From Christiangramia sp. OXR-203 (GTDB lineage Bacteria > Bacteroidota > Bacteroidia > Flavobacteriales > Flavobacteriaceae), in contig NZ_CP139698.1 of NCBI RefSeq assembly GCF_034372165.1, positions 682,001 to 746,000 on the forward strand: a DNA stretch of 64,000 nt, in the 5' to 3' direction. A model generated the notes under the pieces. The model was not told the origin of the DNA. It worked only from the letters and a program-made list of their open reading frames with translations, and made no database searches. Shown here in pieces: positions 26,025-33,543 of the stretch. The stretch's first letter is position 1. Each line of letters starts with the position of its first letter. A program made the translations under genes and the position numbers.

Positions 26025-26270
26025 TTAACTCTGATTTTCCATCTTATTGATGGCCATCTCATATTCTTCCATTGCCTCTCTTACCGCATCTATATTGTCT
26101 GACGCCTTTTGGTGAGCATCTTCCATAACCTTCTCCAGGTTTTTGTCTGGATGCTGGAACAAATCTGTGATCACATGGTTAATTTTATCGATAATACTAC
26201 TTTGAGTATTCTTGATATCCTCCAGTTTGTTCAATGTAGACCTCATGTGGTCTAGTTTCTCCTGATCCAT
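26025..26270 (-). CDS. Small soluble helical protein of unknown function
   Basis: An 81-residue, highly charged protein with no signal peptide or membrane helix: MDQEKLDHMRSTLNKLEDIK and EYEMAINKMENQS suggest two long amphipathic helices, possibly coiled coil. It is a standalone minus-strand gene between the photolyase operon and the OYE gene. No family is recognised. The gene model is supported by its length, Glu/Lys-rich flavobacterial-type codons and the terminator that follows. Confidence 0.65.
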   Translation of the reverse strand: MDQEKLDHMRSTLNKLEDIKNTQSSIIDKINHVITDLFQHPDKNLEKVMEDAHQKASDNIDAVREAMEEYEMAINKMENQS

Positions 26271-26357
26271 AATATTAAATTTAGTTTATCTAATATACTA
26301 CCTCGCCTTAATGAAGCCTTGCCAGTTAACAGCTTTTAGAACAGCTTTATCAAAAAA

Positions 26358-27470
26358 TTAGGATTCCTGTTGCTCTTCGTAAGCAGGGTAATCAATGTAT
26401 CCTTCCTTCCCAGGCGTATAAAAAGTATCCTCGTTATATTCGGCCAGAGGCCATTTATTTTCAAATCTTTTTACAAGATCTGGATTGGAAATGTACCATT
26501 TTGCATAACTCACAAGGTCTGCATTCCCTTCTTCGATAACTTTGTTTCCAGATTCTCGGTCGAAACCAGCATTGATCATCAAAGTTCCTTTGTAGATCTT
26601 TCGATAGTGTTTCGCAATATCAGTTATAAGATAAGGCACGTCGCTAACATCTGAGAATGGTTCTGAAAGGTGAACATAAGCCAGGTCATAAGCATTAAGT
26701 TTCTCCATGATGTAATCAAAGGTTTCAATGCTTTCTTCTGAAGCTACAATTCCGAAGATTTTATGAAGAGAAGGATTGAATCTGCAACCAATTCTGTTTT
26801 CAGGCCATACTTCATTGATAGCATCCAGAACTTCAAAAAAGAATCTTGCTCTGTTTGGAATGCTTCCTCCATATTCATCGGTACGTTGGTTAGCATTTTT
26901 ATTGAAGAACTGGTGTATAAGGTAACCATTGGAAGAGTGAATTTCAACTCCGTCAAAGCCAGCATCTTTGGCATTCTGAGCTGCAGATTTAAACTCCTGC
27001 ACAGTTTCCTGAATCTCCTGTAGACTCATTGCTTTTGGGTCAACGGTTTTTTCCTGGCCATCTGGTGTGTATACATCTGCATTCGGATTTACAGCACTGG
27101 GAGCAAGTGGCTTGTCTCCGTTATGAAATTTAGGATGTGAAATTCTACCAACATGCCATAGCTGAATAAAGATTTTTCCACCTTCCTTATGAACTGCTTC
27201 AGTAACCTTCTTCCATCCTTCCACCTGTTCCGGAGAATGAATTCCAGCAGTATTTATATACCCAACAGCCCGGGATGATACCTGAGAACCTTCAGAAATA
27301 ATTAAACCGGCACCTGCACGCTGTGTGTAATAAGTCACATGCATATCTGTAGGAGCATTTGCATCATTCTCGGCACGGCTTCTGGTCATTGGCGCCATGA
27401 TTACACGATTCTTTAAATTCAGGTCTCCCATTTGGTAGGATTGTAGTAAAGCTTGTTTTTCCATAGTCAT
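26358..27470 (-). CDS. Old Yellow Enzyme-family alkene reductase
   Basis: A 370-residue FMN-dependent ene-reductase of the NemA/OYE type. The N-terminal LLQSYQMGDLNLKNRVIMAPMTRSRA, the HVGRISHP segment, the active site GFDGVEIHSSNGYLIHQFF with His, Asn and Tyr in the family positions, and NQRTDEYGGSIPNRARF are visible. Such enzymes reduce alpha,beta-unsaturated carbonyls and nitro compounds with NADPH and often respond to electrophilic stress. A perfect -7 element and a 9-bp inverted repeat lie upstream, suggesting repressor control. Confidence 0.93.
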   Translation of the reverse strand: MTMEKQALLQSYQMGDLNLKNRVIMAPMTRSRAENDANAPTDMHVTYYTQRAGAGLIISEGSQVSSRAVGYINTAGIHSPEQVEGWKKVTEAVHKEGGKIFIQLWHVGRISHPKFHNGDKPLAPSAVNPNADVYTPDGQEKTVDPKAMSLQEIQETVQEFKSAAQNAKDAGFDGVEIHSSNGYLIHQFFNKNANQRTDEYGGSIPNRARFFFEVLDAINEVWPENRIGCRFNPSLHKIFGIVASEESIETFDYIMEKLNAYDLAYVHLSEPFSDVSDVPYLITDIAKHYRKIYKGTLMINAGFDRESGNKVIEEGNADLVSYAKWYISNPDLVKRFENKWPLAEYNEDTFYTPGKEGYIDYPAYEEQQES

Positions 27471-27489
27471 AATTCAATTTTTACTAAAA

Positions 27490-27530
27490 TTACCAGTTTC
27501 AAGGTTTTTGGGGTGTTAATGAACTGGTAA
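27490..27530 (-). promoter_or_regulatory. Inverted repeat, candidate operator of the OYE gene
   Basis: TTACCAGTT at 27490-27498 and AACTGGTAA at 27522-27530 are a perfect 9-bp inverted repeat with a 23-base spacer. It lies around the transcription start predicted from the -7 element at 27540-27533, an operator-like position. No T-run follows it. Confidence 0.4.
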
Positions 27531-27532
27531 AT

Positions 27533-27540
27533 CAAAATTA
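27533..27540 (-). promoter_or_regulatory. Candidate -7 element of the OYE gene
   Basis: On the minus strand TAATTTTG is an exact TAnnTTTG match, about 63 bases upstream of the OYE ATG. No good -33 TTG is visible, as can happen at activated or regulated promoters. Confidence 0.45.
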
Positions 27541-27665
27541 GATGGTCAAAAGCGGCTCTAAGTCGTTGTGACTGCCAGTGAATTGAATATTATTAAGTAA
27601 TTTCGTGAATCTAATTAATATATTACTGGAGAGTATTTTGCTTGCCAGGAATTAGTTTATACTTC

Positions 27666-29009
27666 ATGCAAAATCAAAAAGAAGTAGCTATTGTAGGATC
27701 CGGACTCGTGGGATCTTTATTAGCCATTTTTCTTAGAAAACAAGGTCACAAAGTAACTATTTTCGATAGACGTCCCGATGTTCGTCTGGTAGAATTTTCT
27801 GGAAGATCTATAAACCTGGCTATGTCCAATCGCGGCTGGAAAGCTTTAAGAGAAGCTGGAATAGAAGATGAGATCAGGAAGCTGGCATTACCGCTGGATA
27901 AACGGGCAATGCATGTAGATGACAAACCAGTTTACTTCCAGAAGTACGGAGAAGATGGGGAAGCGATTTATTCGATTTCCAGAGGAATTCTTAATCGTAA
28001 AATGATAGATCTTGCTGAAGAAGCTGGGGCAGAATTCAGGTTTGAAGAGAAGATCTGGGATGTGGATTTGCCTAATGCAAAGTTGTATACAGGTGAATCT
28101 GAAAAAAGCGTCTGGAAAGAATATCAGTTCGATCTTATTTTTGGAGCAGATGGCGCGTTTTCAAGAACTCGTCACAAGATGCAGAGACAGAGCAGGTTCA
28201 ATTATTCCCAACATTTTATTGATGTAGGATATAAAGAACTAACTATTCCGGCTAATCCCGATGGTTCCCATAAACTAGATAATGCTTCTTTCCATATCTG
28301 GCCTCGAGGTAATTTTATGTTGATCGCAATGCCTAATCTGGATGGAAGTTTTACCTGTACGCTTTTCATGCCTTTTGAAGGAGATATTTCTTTTGAAAGT
28401 ATACAGACAGAACAACAGGCAGATCAGTTCTTCGAACAGTATTTTCCAGATATAAAGGACGAAATATCGAATTTAAAGCGGGATTTTTTCAAAAATCCTA
28501 CCAGTGCAATGGTTACTATCAAATGTTATCCATGGTCTTATTTTGATAAGATCACTCTAGTGGGAGATTCGGCTCATGCAATCGTTCCATTTTACGGGCA
28601 GGGAATGAATGCGGGATTTGAAGATATTTCAGTTCTAAATCAAAAGATGAATCAGCATGGTGATAACTGGGAAATTATCTTCGAAGAATATCAAAGAGAG
28701 CGAAAACCTAATACAGATGCGATCGCAGAATTGAGTTACCGTAATTTTGTCGAAATGAGTAGTAAGACGGCAGATCCATCATTTTTACTGCGGAAGAAAA
28801 TAGAAAAGAAGTTCGCTCAGAAATATCCTGAATTATGGGTGCCTTTGTACTCACGGGTAACATTTTCAGACAAAGCTTATTCAGATGCGTTGGATATCGG
28901 AGATTACCAGAGAGGAATCATGGATGAGGTCATGAAGATTCCTGGAATTGAAGAAACCTGGGATTCTGAAGAGGTCGAACTCAAGATCAAAGATTTACTT
29001 AACAAATAA
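27666..29009 (+). CDS. kmo: Kynurenine 3-monooxygenase
   Basis: FAD-dependent hydroxylase that converts kynurenine to 3-hydroxykynurenine, the step before kynureninase. The 447-residue product has the FAD motif VAIVGSGLVGSLLAIFL at the N-terminus, LIFGADGAFSRTR in the middle and the second FAD motif GDSAHAIVPFYGQGMNAGFED. I start at ATG 27666; a TTG at 27642 would add eight non-conserved residues. The C-terminal region beyond the FAD domain is only moderately hydrophobic. Convergent with msrA, sharing a terminator. Confidence 0.96.
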   Translation: MQNQKEVAIVGSGLVGSLLAIFLRKQGHKVTIFDRRPDVRLVEFSGRSINLAMSNRGWKALREAGIEDEIRKLALPLDKRAMHVDDKPVYFQKYGEDGEAIYSISRGILNRKMIDLAEEAGAEFRFEEKIWDVDLPNAKLYTGESEKSVWKEYQFDLIFGADGAFSRTRHKMQRQSRFNYSQHFIDVGYKELTIPANPDGSHKLDNASFHIWPRGNFMLIAMPNLDGSFTCTLFMPFEGDISFESIQTEQQADQFFEQYFPDIKDEISNLKRDFFKNPTSAMVTIKCYPWSYFDKITLVGDSAHAIVPFYGQGMNAGFEDISVLNQKMNQHGDNWEIIFEEYQRERKPNTDAIAELSYRNFVEMSSKTADPSFLLRKKIEKKFAQKYPELWVPLYSRVTFSDKAYSDALDIGDYQRGIMDEVMKIPGIEETWDSEEVELKIKDLLNK

Positions 29010-29040
29010 AAAAAAGCTGCCATCTGGCAGCTTTTTTTTA
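29007..29040. terminator. Symmetric bidirectional terminator kmo / msrA
   Basis: Arms of 17 bases are exact reverse complements (TAAAAAAAAGCTGCCA type, loop TC). The stop TAA of kmo sits at the outer end of the left arm and the stop of msrA at the outer end of the right arm. Confidence 0.9.
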
Positions 29041-29700
29041 ATGTGCATCCTCCTTAAGAATGTTCGGGAACTTCTCCTTAAATCGATTCAGTCTTGGAAT
29101 CGATACATTTTGAATGTATGGATTCTGAGGATTGTTTTTCTCGTAATTTTGATGGTAATCTTCCGCTACCCAGAATTTTTGAAAAGGGAGGATTTCTGCA
29201 GCTAGTGGTTTCTGATAATTTTTTGCAACTTCAGTCTTTACTTCATTTATAATATTTTTTTGTTCTTCTGTTTGAAAGAATATGATCGAACGGTATTGTG
29301 ATCCATTATCTGGTCCCTGCCCATTCACCTGCGTTGGGTTTTGAGAGCCAAAGAACACCTGAACCAAGGTTCTGAAATCTACAACTTCAGGATCATAAAT
29401 CACTTCTACTGCTTCTGCATGACCTGTTCTACCAGTATTGCTTTCTTCATAGGTGGGATTCTTGGTATGTCCGCCCGAGTAACCACTTATCACTTCATCC
29501 ACTCCTTCAATACTTTCATAAATAGCTTCAACACACCAGAAACAACCGCTGGCGAAATAAGCCTTTTTCATCCCGTCCTGCATCTCAACTTCTACCGGAG
29601 TAGCATTTGCAATTTCAGGTTTAGTCACAGTTTGCTGTGTGTTTTGATTTCCACAAGCCAGAAGTACGAGGCTTACGAAATTAATAAATAATAGCTTCAT
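29038..29700 (-). CDS. msrA: Peptide-methionine (S)-S-oxide reductase, lipoprotein form
   Basis: Repairs methionine-S-sulfoxide in proteins. The 220-residue product has the MsrA active site GCFWCVEAIYESIEGV with the catalytic Cys, the GYSGGHTKNPTYEE segment, and YRSIIFF, YHQNY near the end. I start at ATG 29700 (MKLLFINFVSLVLLACGNQN), which gives a clean lipobox LLAC; the longer frame overlaps the upstream gene. So the enzyme is membrane-anchored outside the cytosol and should act on envelope proteins. It follows a lipoprotein gene with one base between stop and start. Confidence 0.92.
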   Translation of the reverse strand: MKLLFINFVSLVLLACGNQNTQQTVTKPEIANATPVEVEMQDGMKKAYFASGCFWCVEAIYESIEGVDEVISGYSGGHTKNPTYEESNTGRTGHAEAVEVIYDPEVVDFRTLVQVFFGSQNPTQVNGQGPDNGSQYRSIIFFQTEEQKNIINEVKTEVAKNYQKPLAAEILPFQKFWVAEDYHQNYEKNNPQNPYIQNVSIPRLNRFKEKFPNILKEDAH

Positions 29701-29701
29701 G

Positions 29702-30289
29702 TTATTTAAGTTTATAAGTTCCTTCAAGAGTTTTCTTGCCTAACAAAGCATAGTCTACGGCAGTCTTACCGTCGATTTGAAAACCCTTCCAGTCAAGTTT
29801 GTATTGGTTTGCACTTACTTTGCTAAATGTTGCAACCGCTGTGCTAGTATCCAGATCATTCCATGGAATATCATTCTGTTTGCTTTTAACTGAAGCTCCC
29901 TTGTAGAAAACATGAATATCGTTACCTACTTTTCTAAAGTCGGCTTCCATATATAATTCTCCGGGCTTCAGGCAAATTTCTGAACTTTTTCCAGCTTCGA
30001 TTTCCAGGCAATAGCATTCGCAGTTGCTTTCTTCCGCAAACGCGAGGTTGGTATAAGTTCCAGAGTAGTCTGTGTTCTTTTCCTTTGCTGTAGACGTAGT
30101 GTCCATGATACTAGCTTCTTCAGCTTGATCTGAACTTTGTTCGTTCAAATCCTTAAAACCATTTTTATGAGTAGTAATGGTGTCTTCTGCCTTATTCTCG
30201 TTTTCAGAATTGGTAGAATCCTTACAACCTGTAATAGTCAGCATAGTAAGACAGATGGTACAGGTTTTAAATGCAGTGAGTAGTTTCAT
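29702..30289 (-). CDS. Lipoprotein of unknown function, operon partner of msrA
   Basis: A 195-residue protein with lipobox ITGC (CLTMLTITGC). A Glu/Asn/Asp/Thr-rich linker of about 65 residues follows. The globular part starts DYSGTYTNLAFAEESNCECY and ends with DYALLGKKTLEGTYKLK, a beta-rich, lipocalin-like look. Cys residues in the NCECYCLEI segment could form a redox or disulfide site. No family recognised. It is the first gene in a two-gene unit with the lipoprotein MsrA (gap one base). Confidence 0.75.
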   Translation of the reverse strand: MKLLTAFKTCTICLTMLTITGCKDSTNSENENKAEDTITTHKNGFKDLNEQSSDQAEEASIMDTTSTAKEKNTDYSGTYTNLAFAEESNCECYCLEIEAGKSSEICLKPGELYMEADFRKVGNDIHVFYKGASVKSKQNDIPWNDLDTSTAVATFSKVSANQYKLDWKGFQIDGKTAVDYALLGKKTLEGTYKLK

Positions 30290-30387
30290 AACGGGTTAAA
30301 GTTAGACTATAATTCAATGAAAATTGTAAAATGAATGTTAATCCAGGAGCTGGTGTAAATAGGAGAATGGCTTAAAATTTAGGCATA

Positions 30388-30452
30388 AAAAAACTGCCTG
30401 AAAAACTTTTGCTTCAGATCCTAAGATCTTACTGTTATTCTCCAGGCAGTTT
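30388..30452 (-). terminator. Long-loop terminator after the zinc-ribbon-like gene
   Basis: AAACTGCCTG (30391-30400) pairs exactly with CAGGCAGTTT (30443-30452); the loop is 42 bases. On the minus strand the stem is followed by a T-run. It lies 20 bases beyond the stop of the zinc-ribbon-like gene. Confidence 0.6.
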
Positions 30453-30472
30453 AAAGTGTTGCTTAAGAAGTA

Positions 30473-31252
30473 TTAGAACTTCTTGAACATAGACTCCATT
30501 TTTTCCTGCTCTTCTTTAGCTAGTTCTTCATCTACCAGAATTCTACCACTGTGCTCATCTGTGATGATCTTTTTACGACCAGCAATTTCCATGATCACCT
30601 GTGGTGGAATAGTGAAGAAAGATCCTCCAGATGCTCCTCTTTCTACAGGAACTACTGCTAAGCCATTCTTTACATTTGTACGAATTCTTTTGTAAGCAGT
30701 AACAAGCCTGTCTTCAATGTTCTTTTCGTATTCCTTAGATTTGTCTATAAGTGCTTGCTCTTCTTTCTCAGTTTCCTTCAAAATTTCGTCAAGTTCGCTC
30801 TTCTTATGCTTAAGGTGAGCTTCTCTTTCAGCTAGTTTCTCTTTTGTTTGAGCAATAACTTCTTTTTTCTGCTCGATCTTCACCTTGTACTCATTAATAT
30901 GCTTTTCTGAAAGCTCTATTTCAAGTTCCTGGAATTCAACTTCTTTACTTAAAGCATTGAATTCACGGTTATTTCGAACATTCTTTTGTTGCTCAGAATA
31001 TTTTTTGATCGTCGTCTTAGACTCCTCTATCTGGTTCTTCTTGTTCTTGATATCATTATCAATCACTTCGATATCCGCATCCAGTTTTTCCAGGCGTCTG
31101 TTCAAACCTGCTACTTCATCTTCAAGATCTTCAACTTCAAGAGGAAGTTCTCCACGTACATTTCTAATCTCATCAATTCGTGAATCCACCAATTGAAGAT
31201 CGTACAGTGATCTTAACTTCTCTTCTACAGTAACATCGTTTTTTTTCGCCAT
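30473..31252 (-). CDS. Coiled-coil, C4-zinc-ribbon-family (DUF164-like) protein lacking the cysteines
   Basis: A 259-residue cytosolic protein. Residues ~10-185 are an almost continuous coiled coil (NRRLEKLDADIEVIDNDIKN, SKEVEFQELEIELSEKHINE). The C-terminal ~60 residues (GASGGSFFTIPPQVIMEIAG, KKIITDEHSGRILVD) align with the C4-type zinc ribbon of the family, but all four cysteines are replaced and the protein has no cysteine at all. Its start lies one base after the Nif3-like stop, a pairing found widely. The family member's role is unknown, possibly nucleic acid or protein quality control. Confidence 0.88.
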   Translation of the reverse strand: MAKKNDVTVEEKLRSLYDLQLVDSRIDEIRNVRGELPLEVEDLEDEVAGLNRRLEKLDADIEVIDNDIKNKKNQIEESKTTIKKYSEQQKNVRNNREFNALSKEVEFQELEIELSEKHINEYKVKIEQKKEVIAQTKEKLAEREAHLKHKKSELDEILKETEKEEQALIDKSKEYEKNIEDRLVTAYKRIRTNVKNGLAVVPVERGASGGSFFTIPPQVIMEIAGRKKIITDEHSGRILVDEELAKEEQEKMESMFKKF

Positions 31253-31253
31253 A

Positions 31254-32348
31254 TTATAAGTAATGTATTGGATTGGTATTTGTATCTGCTAAAATAAGTG
31301 CAAAACTACTAATTTTTTTGCTAAGAAAAGAATATAGTAAATTTTTTGTAAACTGTTCACTTTCATAGTGTCCGATATCTGCGACGACCAGCTTTTGCTC
31401 GGCTTTGTAGTAATCGTGATATTTTAGATCTGCCGTGATAAATATATCTGCACCAGCGCTTTTGGCATTCTCAATGGCAAAGGCTCCGCTACCTCCCAGG
31501 ACAGCAACTTTTTTAATAGGTGCTTCGAGTATTTCAGAGTGACGAATTCCTTTGCTTTTAAATGTATCCTGAACTTGAGTTAAGAAACTTTTCCCGTCTA
31601 CAGGAGTTTCGAGTTCCCCGATCATGCCCATTCCTAACTGTTGATTCCTGTTTTCAAGACTGTGAATCTCATAGGCAACTTCCTCGTAAGGATGACTTTG
31701 AAACAAAGCTTTCAATATCTCGGATTCGAGATGTTTCTTATAGGTAATCCCAATTTGTATCTCATCTTCAAAATGAATTGTACCTTTTTCACCAACTACG
31801 GGATTTGAATCTTCGTTTCCTTTGAAGCTTCCGGAGCCCTGAACATAAAAACTGCAATTCTCATAATTTCCAATATTACCTGCACCCGCCTGGAATAAAG
31901 CTTCTCTCACCTTAGCAGCGTCGGAAACCGGAACATAGGTTTGCAGTTTTTTGATGCTATCGCTACGAGGGATCAGGATTTGCCTGTTCACCAGTCCGAG
32001 CTTTTCAGCAATCATATCGTTGACACCCTTGTGCTGATTGTCTAGAGCAGTGTGAATCGCATAGATCGCAATATCATTCTTAATTGCTTTAAGAACGGTA
32101 CGCTCCACATAATTTTTACCGGTTAGTTTTTTTAAACCTGAAAATATGATTGGATGAAAACTTATGATTAGGTTGCAGTTTTTAGCAATGGCTTCATCTA
32201 CGGTAGTTTCCAGGGTGTCTAGAGTTATAAGTGCTCCTTTAACTTCTTCGGAAGCGTTACCTACCAGCAAACCTACATTGTCGAAATCTTCAGCATAATT
32301 AAGCGGTGCAAATTCTTCTATAATATTAATTACTTCTTTAATAAGCAT
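31254..32348 (-). CDS. Nif3-like dinuclear metal-centre hexameric protein
   Basis: A 364-residue NIF3/YbgI family protein. Start at ATG 32348 (MLIKEVINIIEEFAPLNYAE) leaves the conserved FDNVGLLVGN segment correctly near the N-terminus. The metal-site histidines are in NLIISFHPIIFSGLKKL, AIHTALDNQHKGVND, and near the end GHYESEQFT. The middle inserted domain (about 120-235, LQTYVPVSDAAKVREALFQA) is the extra ferredoxin-like domain of the longer family members. Once annotated as GTP cyclohydrolase type 2-like, the true role remains unsettled. First gene of an operon with the coiled-coil protein. Confidence 0.92.
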   Translation of the reverse strand: MLIKEVINIIEEFAPLNYAEDFDNVGLLVGNASEEVKGALITLDTLETTVDEAIAKNCNLIISFHPIIFSGLKKLTGKNYVERTVLKAIKNDIAIYAIHTALDNQHKGVNDMIAEKLGLVNRQILIPRSDSIKKLQTYVPVSDAAKVREALFQAGAGNIGNYENCSFYVQGSGSFKGNEDSNPVVGEKGTIHFEDEIQIGITYKKHLESEILKALFQSHPYEEVAYEIHSLENRNQQLGMGMIGELETPVDGKSFLTQVQDTFKSKGIRHSEILEAPIKKVAVLGGSGAFAIENAKSAGADIFITADLKYHDYYKAEQKLVVADIGHYESEQFTKNLLYSFLSKKISSFALILADTNTNPIHYL

Positions 32349-32412
32349 ATTTTGATAATTTTGCCTGAAGCCTGAAAAATGAATTGTTTGCATATTTCTT
32401 AGACTTCAGACT

Positions 32413-32443
32413 CAAAGATAATTATATTAAGCGTTTATGCCGA
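32413..32443 (-). promoter_or_regulatory. Candidate promoter of the Nif3-like operon
   Basis: On the minus strand TATCTTTG (32420-32413) is a perfect -7 match; 20 bases upstream lies TCG in place of TTG. The leader to the ATG at 32348 would be about 58 bases. It partly overlaps the start of the divergent lpxK. Confidence 0.5.
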
Positions 32444-33441
32444 ATCCCAGAAAATTGCTTTTGCCATTATCCATAGTTTATAAAACTGTGACTGGAGTTC
32501 GAAATCAATTATATGATCAGGGAATTTTCGATTCCATGAAATTTGATATTCCTGTGATCGCGGTTGGCAATTTAAATATGGGAGGTACCGGAAAATCTCC
32601 CATGATCGAATATTTAATTAATCTGCTTTCGAAGGATGCTAAGCTTGCGACTTTAAGCAGAGGTTATAAACGTGAGAGTTCAGGGTTCCAGATTGTAGAA
32701 ATCAATGACGCTGCTAGTAAAAGCGGGGACGAGCCTCTACAGTTTAAGAATAAATTCCCAGAGATCACGGTAGCGGTAGATGCAAATAGGGTAGAAGGTA
32801 TCAATAGATTAAATAAGTCCGGTTCCAATCTTATTTTGCTGGATGATGCTTTTCAACATCGAAAAGTTGAGGCGGGATTTTATATTCTACTTACTTCTTA
32901 CAATGACCTATTCACGGAAGACTTTGTACTCCCGGCAGGTAATCTTAGAGAGTCACGGCACGGTGCGCGTAGGGCGAATGTTGTGGTGGTAACTAAATGT
33001 CCGCAGGATCTTGTTAAGGCTGAACAGGATGAGATCCGATCAAAGATCAAAACTTATTTCAATGGTCCTGTTTTCTTCAGTAGTATCATATATTCTGAAA
33101 TGATCTTCACAGAGAAAGAGCATATGCTTCTGAAAGATATCGAACAGAAAGATTTCGTGCTTGTTACGGGGATTGCCAATCCCGTTCCAATGATTTCATA
33201 CCTGGCTGAAATGGATATTGAACTGAAGCATTTTAAGTTTCCAGATCATCATAGTTTTTCCAAGGATGAAATTGAAAAGCTAAACACTTTCAAAAGGATA
33301 CTAACAACAGAGAAAGATTATATGCGTTTGAAAAATACTAAACTTGCCGGCAAGCTTTACTATCTACCTATTCAAACCAGAATAATTTCTGATGCTGAAA
33401 GATTTGATGAACTTATTTTAAGTTACGCACAAAAAAAATGA
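32437..33441 (+). CDS. lpxK: Tetraacyldisaccharide 4'-kinase (lipid A)
   Basis: Phosphorylates the 4' position of tetraacyldisaccharide 1-phosphate in lipid A assembly, at the inner membrane. The 334-residue product has the P-loop VGNLNMGGTGKSPMIEYL, the conserved LATLSRGYKR, DEPLQF, and LDDAFQHR catalytic segment typical of LpxK. The length matches. The stop codon lies inside the following terminator stem. A single-gene unit. Confidence 0.95.
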   Translation: MPNPRKLLLPLSIVYKTVTGVRNQLYDQGIFDSMKFDIPVIAVGNLNMGGTGKSPMIEYLINLLSKDAKLATLSRGYKRESSGFQIVEINDAASKSGDEPLQFKNKFPEITVAVDANRVEGINRLNKSGSNLILLDDAFQHRKVEAGFYILLTSYNDLFTEDFVLPAGNLRESRHGARRANVVVVTKCPQDLVKAEQDEIRSKIKTYFNGPVFFSSIIYSEMIFTEKEHMLLKDIEQKDFVLVTGIANPVPMISYLAEMDIELKHFKFPDHHSFSKDEIEKLNTFKRILTTEKDYMRLKNTKLAGKLYYLPIQTRIISDAERFDELILSYAQKK

Positions 33442-33461
33442 GGTGCGAAGCACCTCATTTT
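33432..33461 (+). terminator. Terminator of lpxK
   Basis: ATGAGGTGC-GAA-GCACCTCAT is a 9-bp stem with three-base loop, A-run to the left and four Ts to the right. The lpxK stop TGA is part of the left arm. Confidence 0.85.
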
Positions 33462-33543
33462 ATCGGCTAATTCAAATTATATGTGTTTGTTATCTTCAAT
33501 ATAATTCTACTAGCATATACTTTACAAAGGCTGTGCCATTCTT

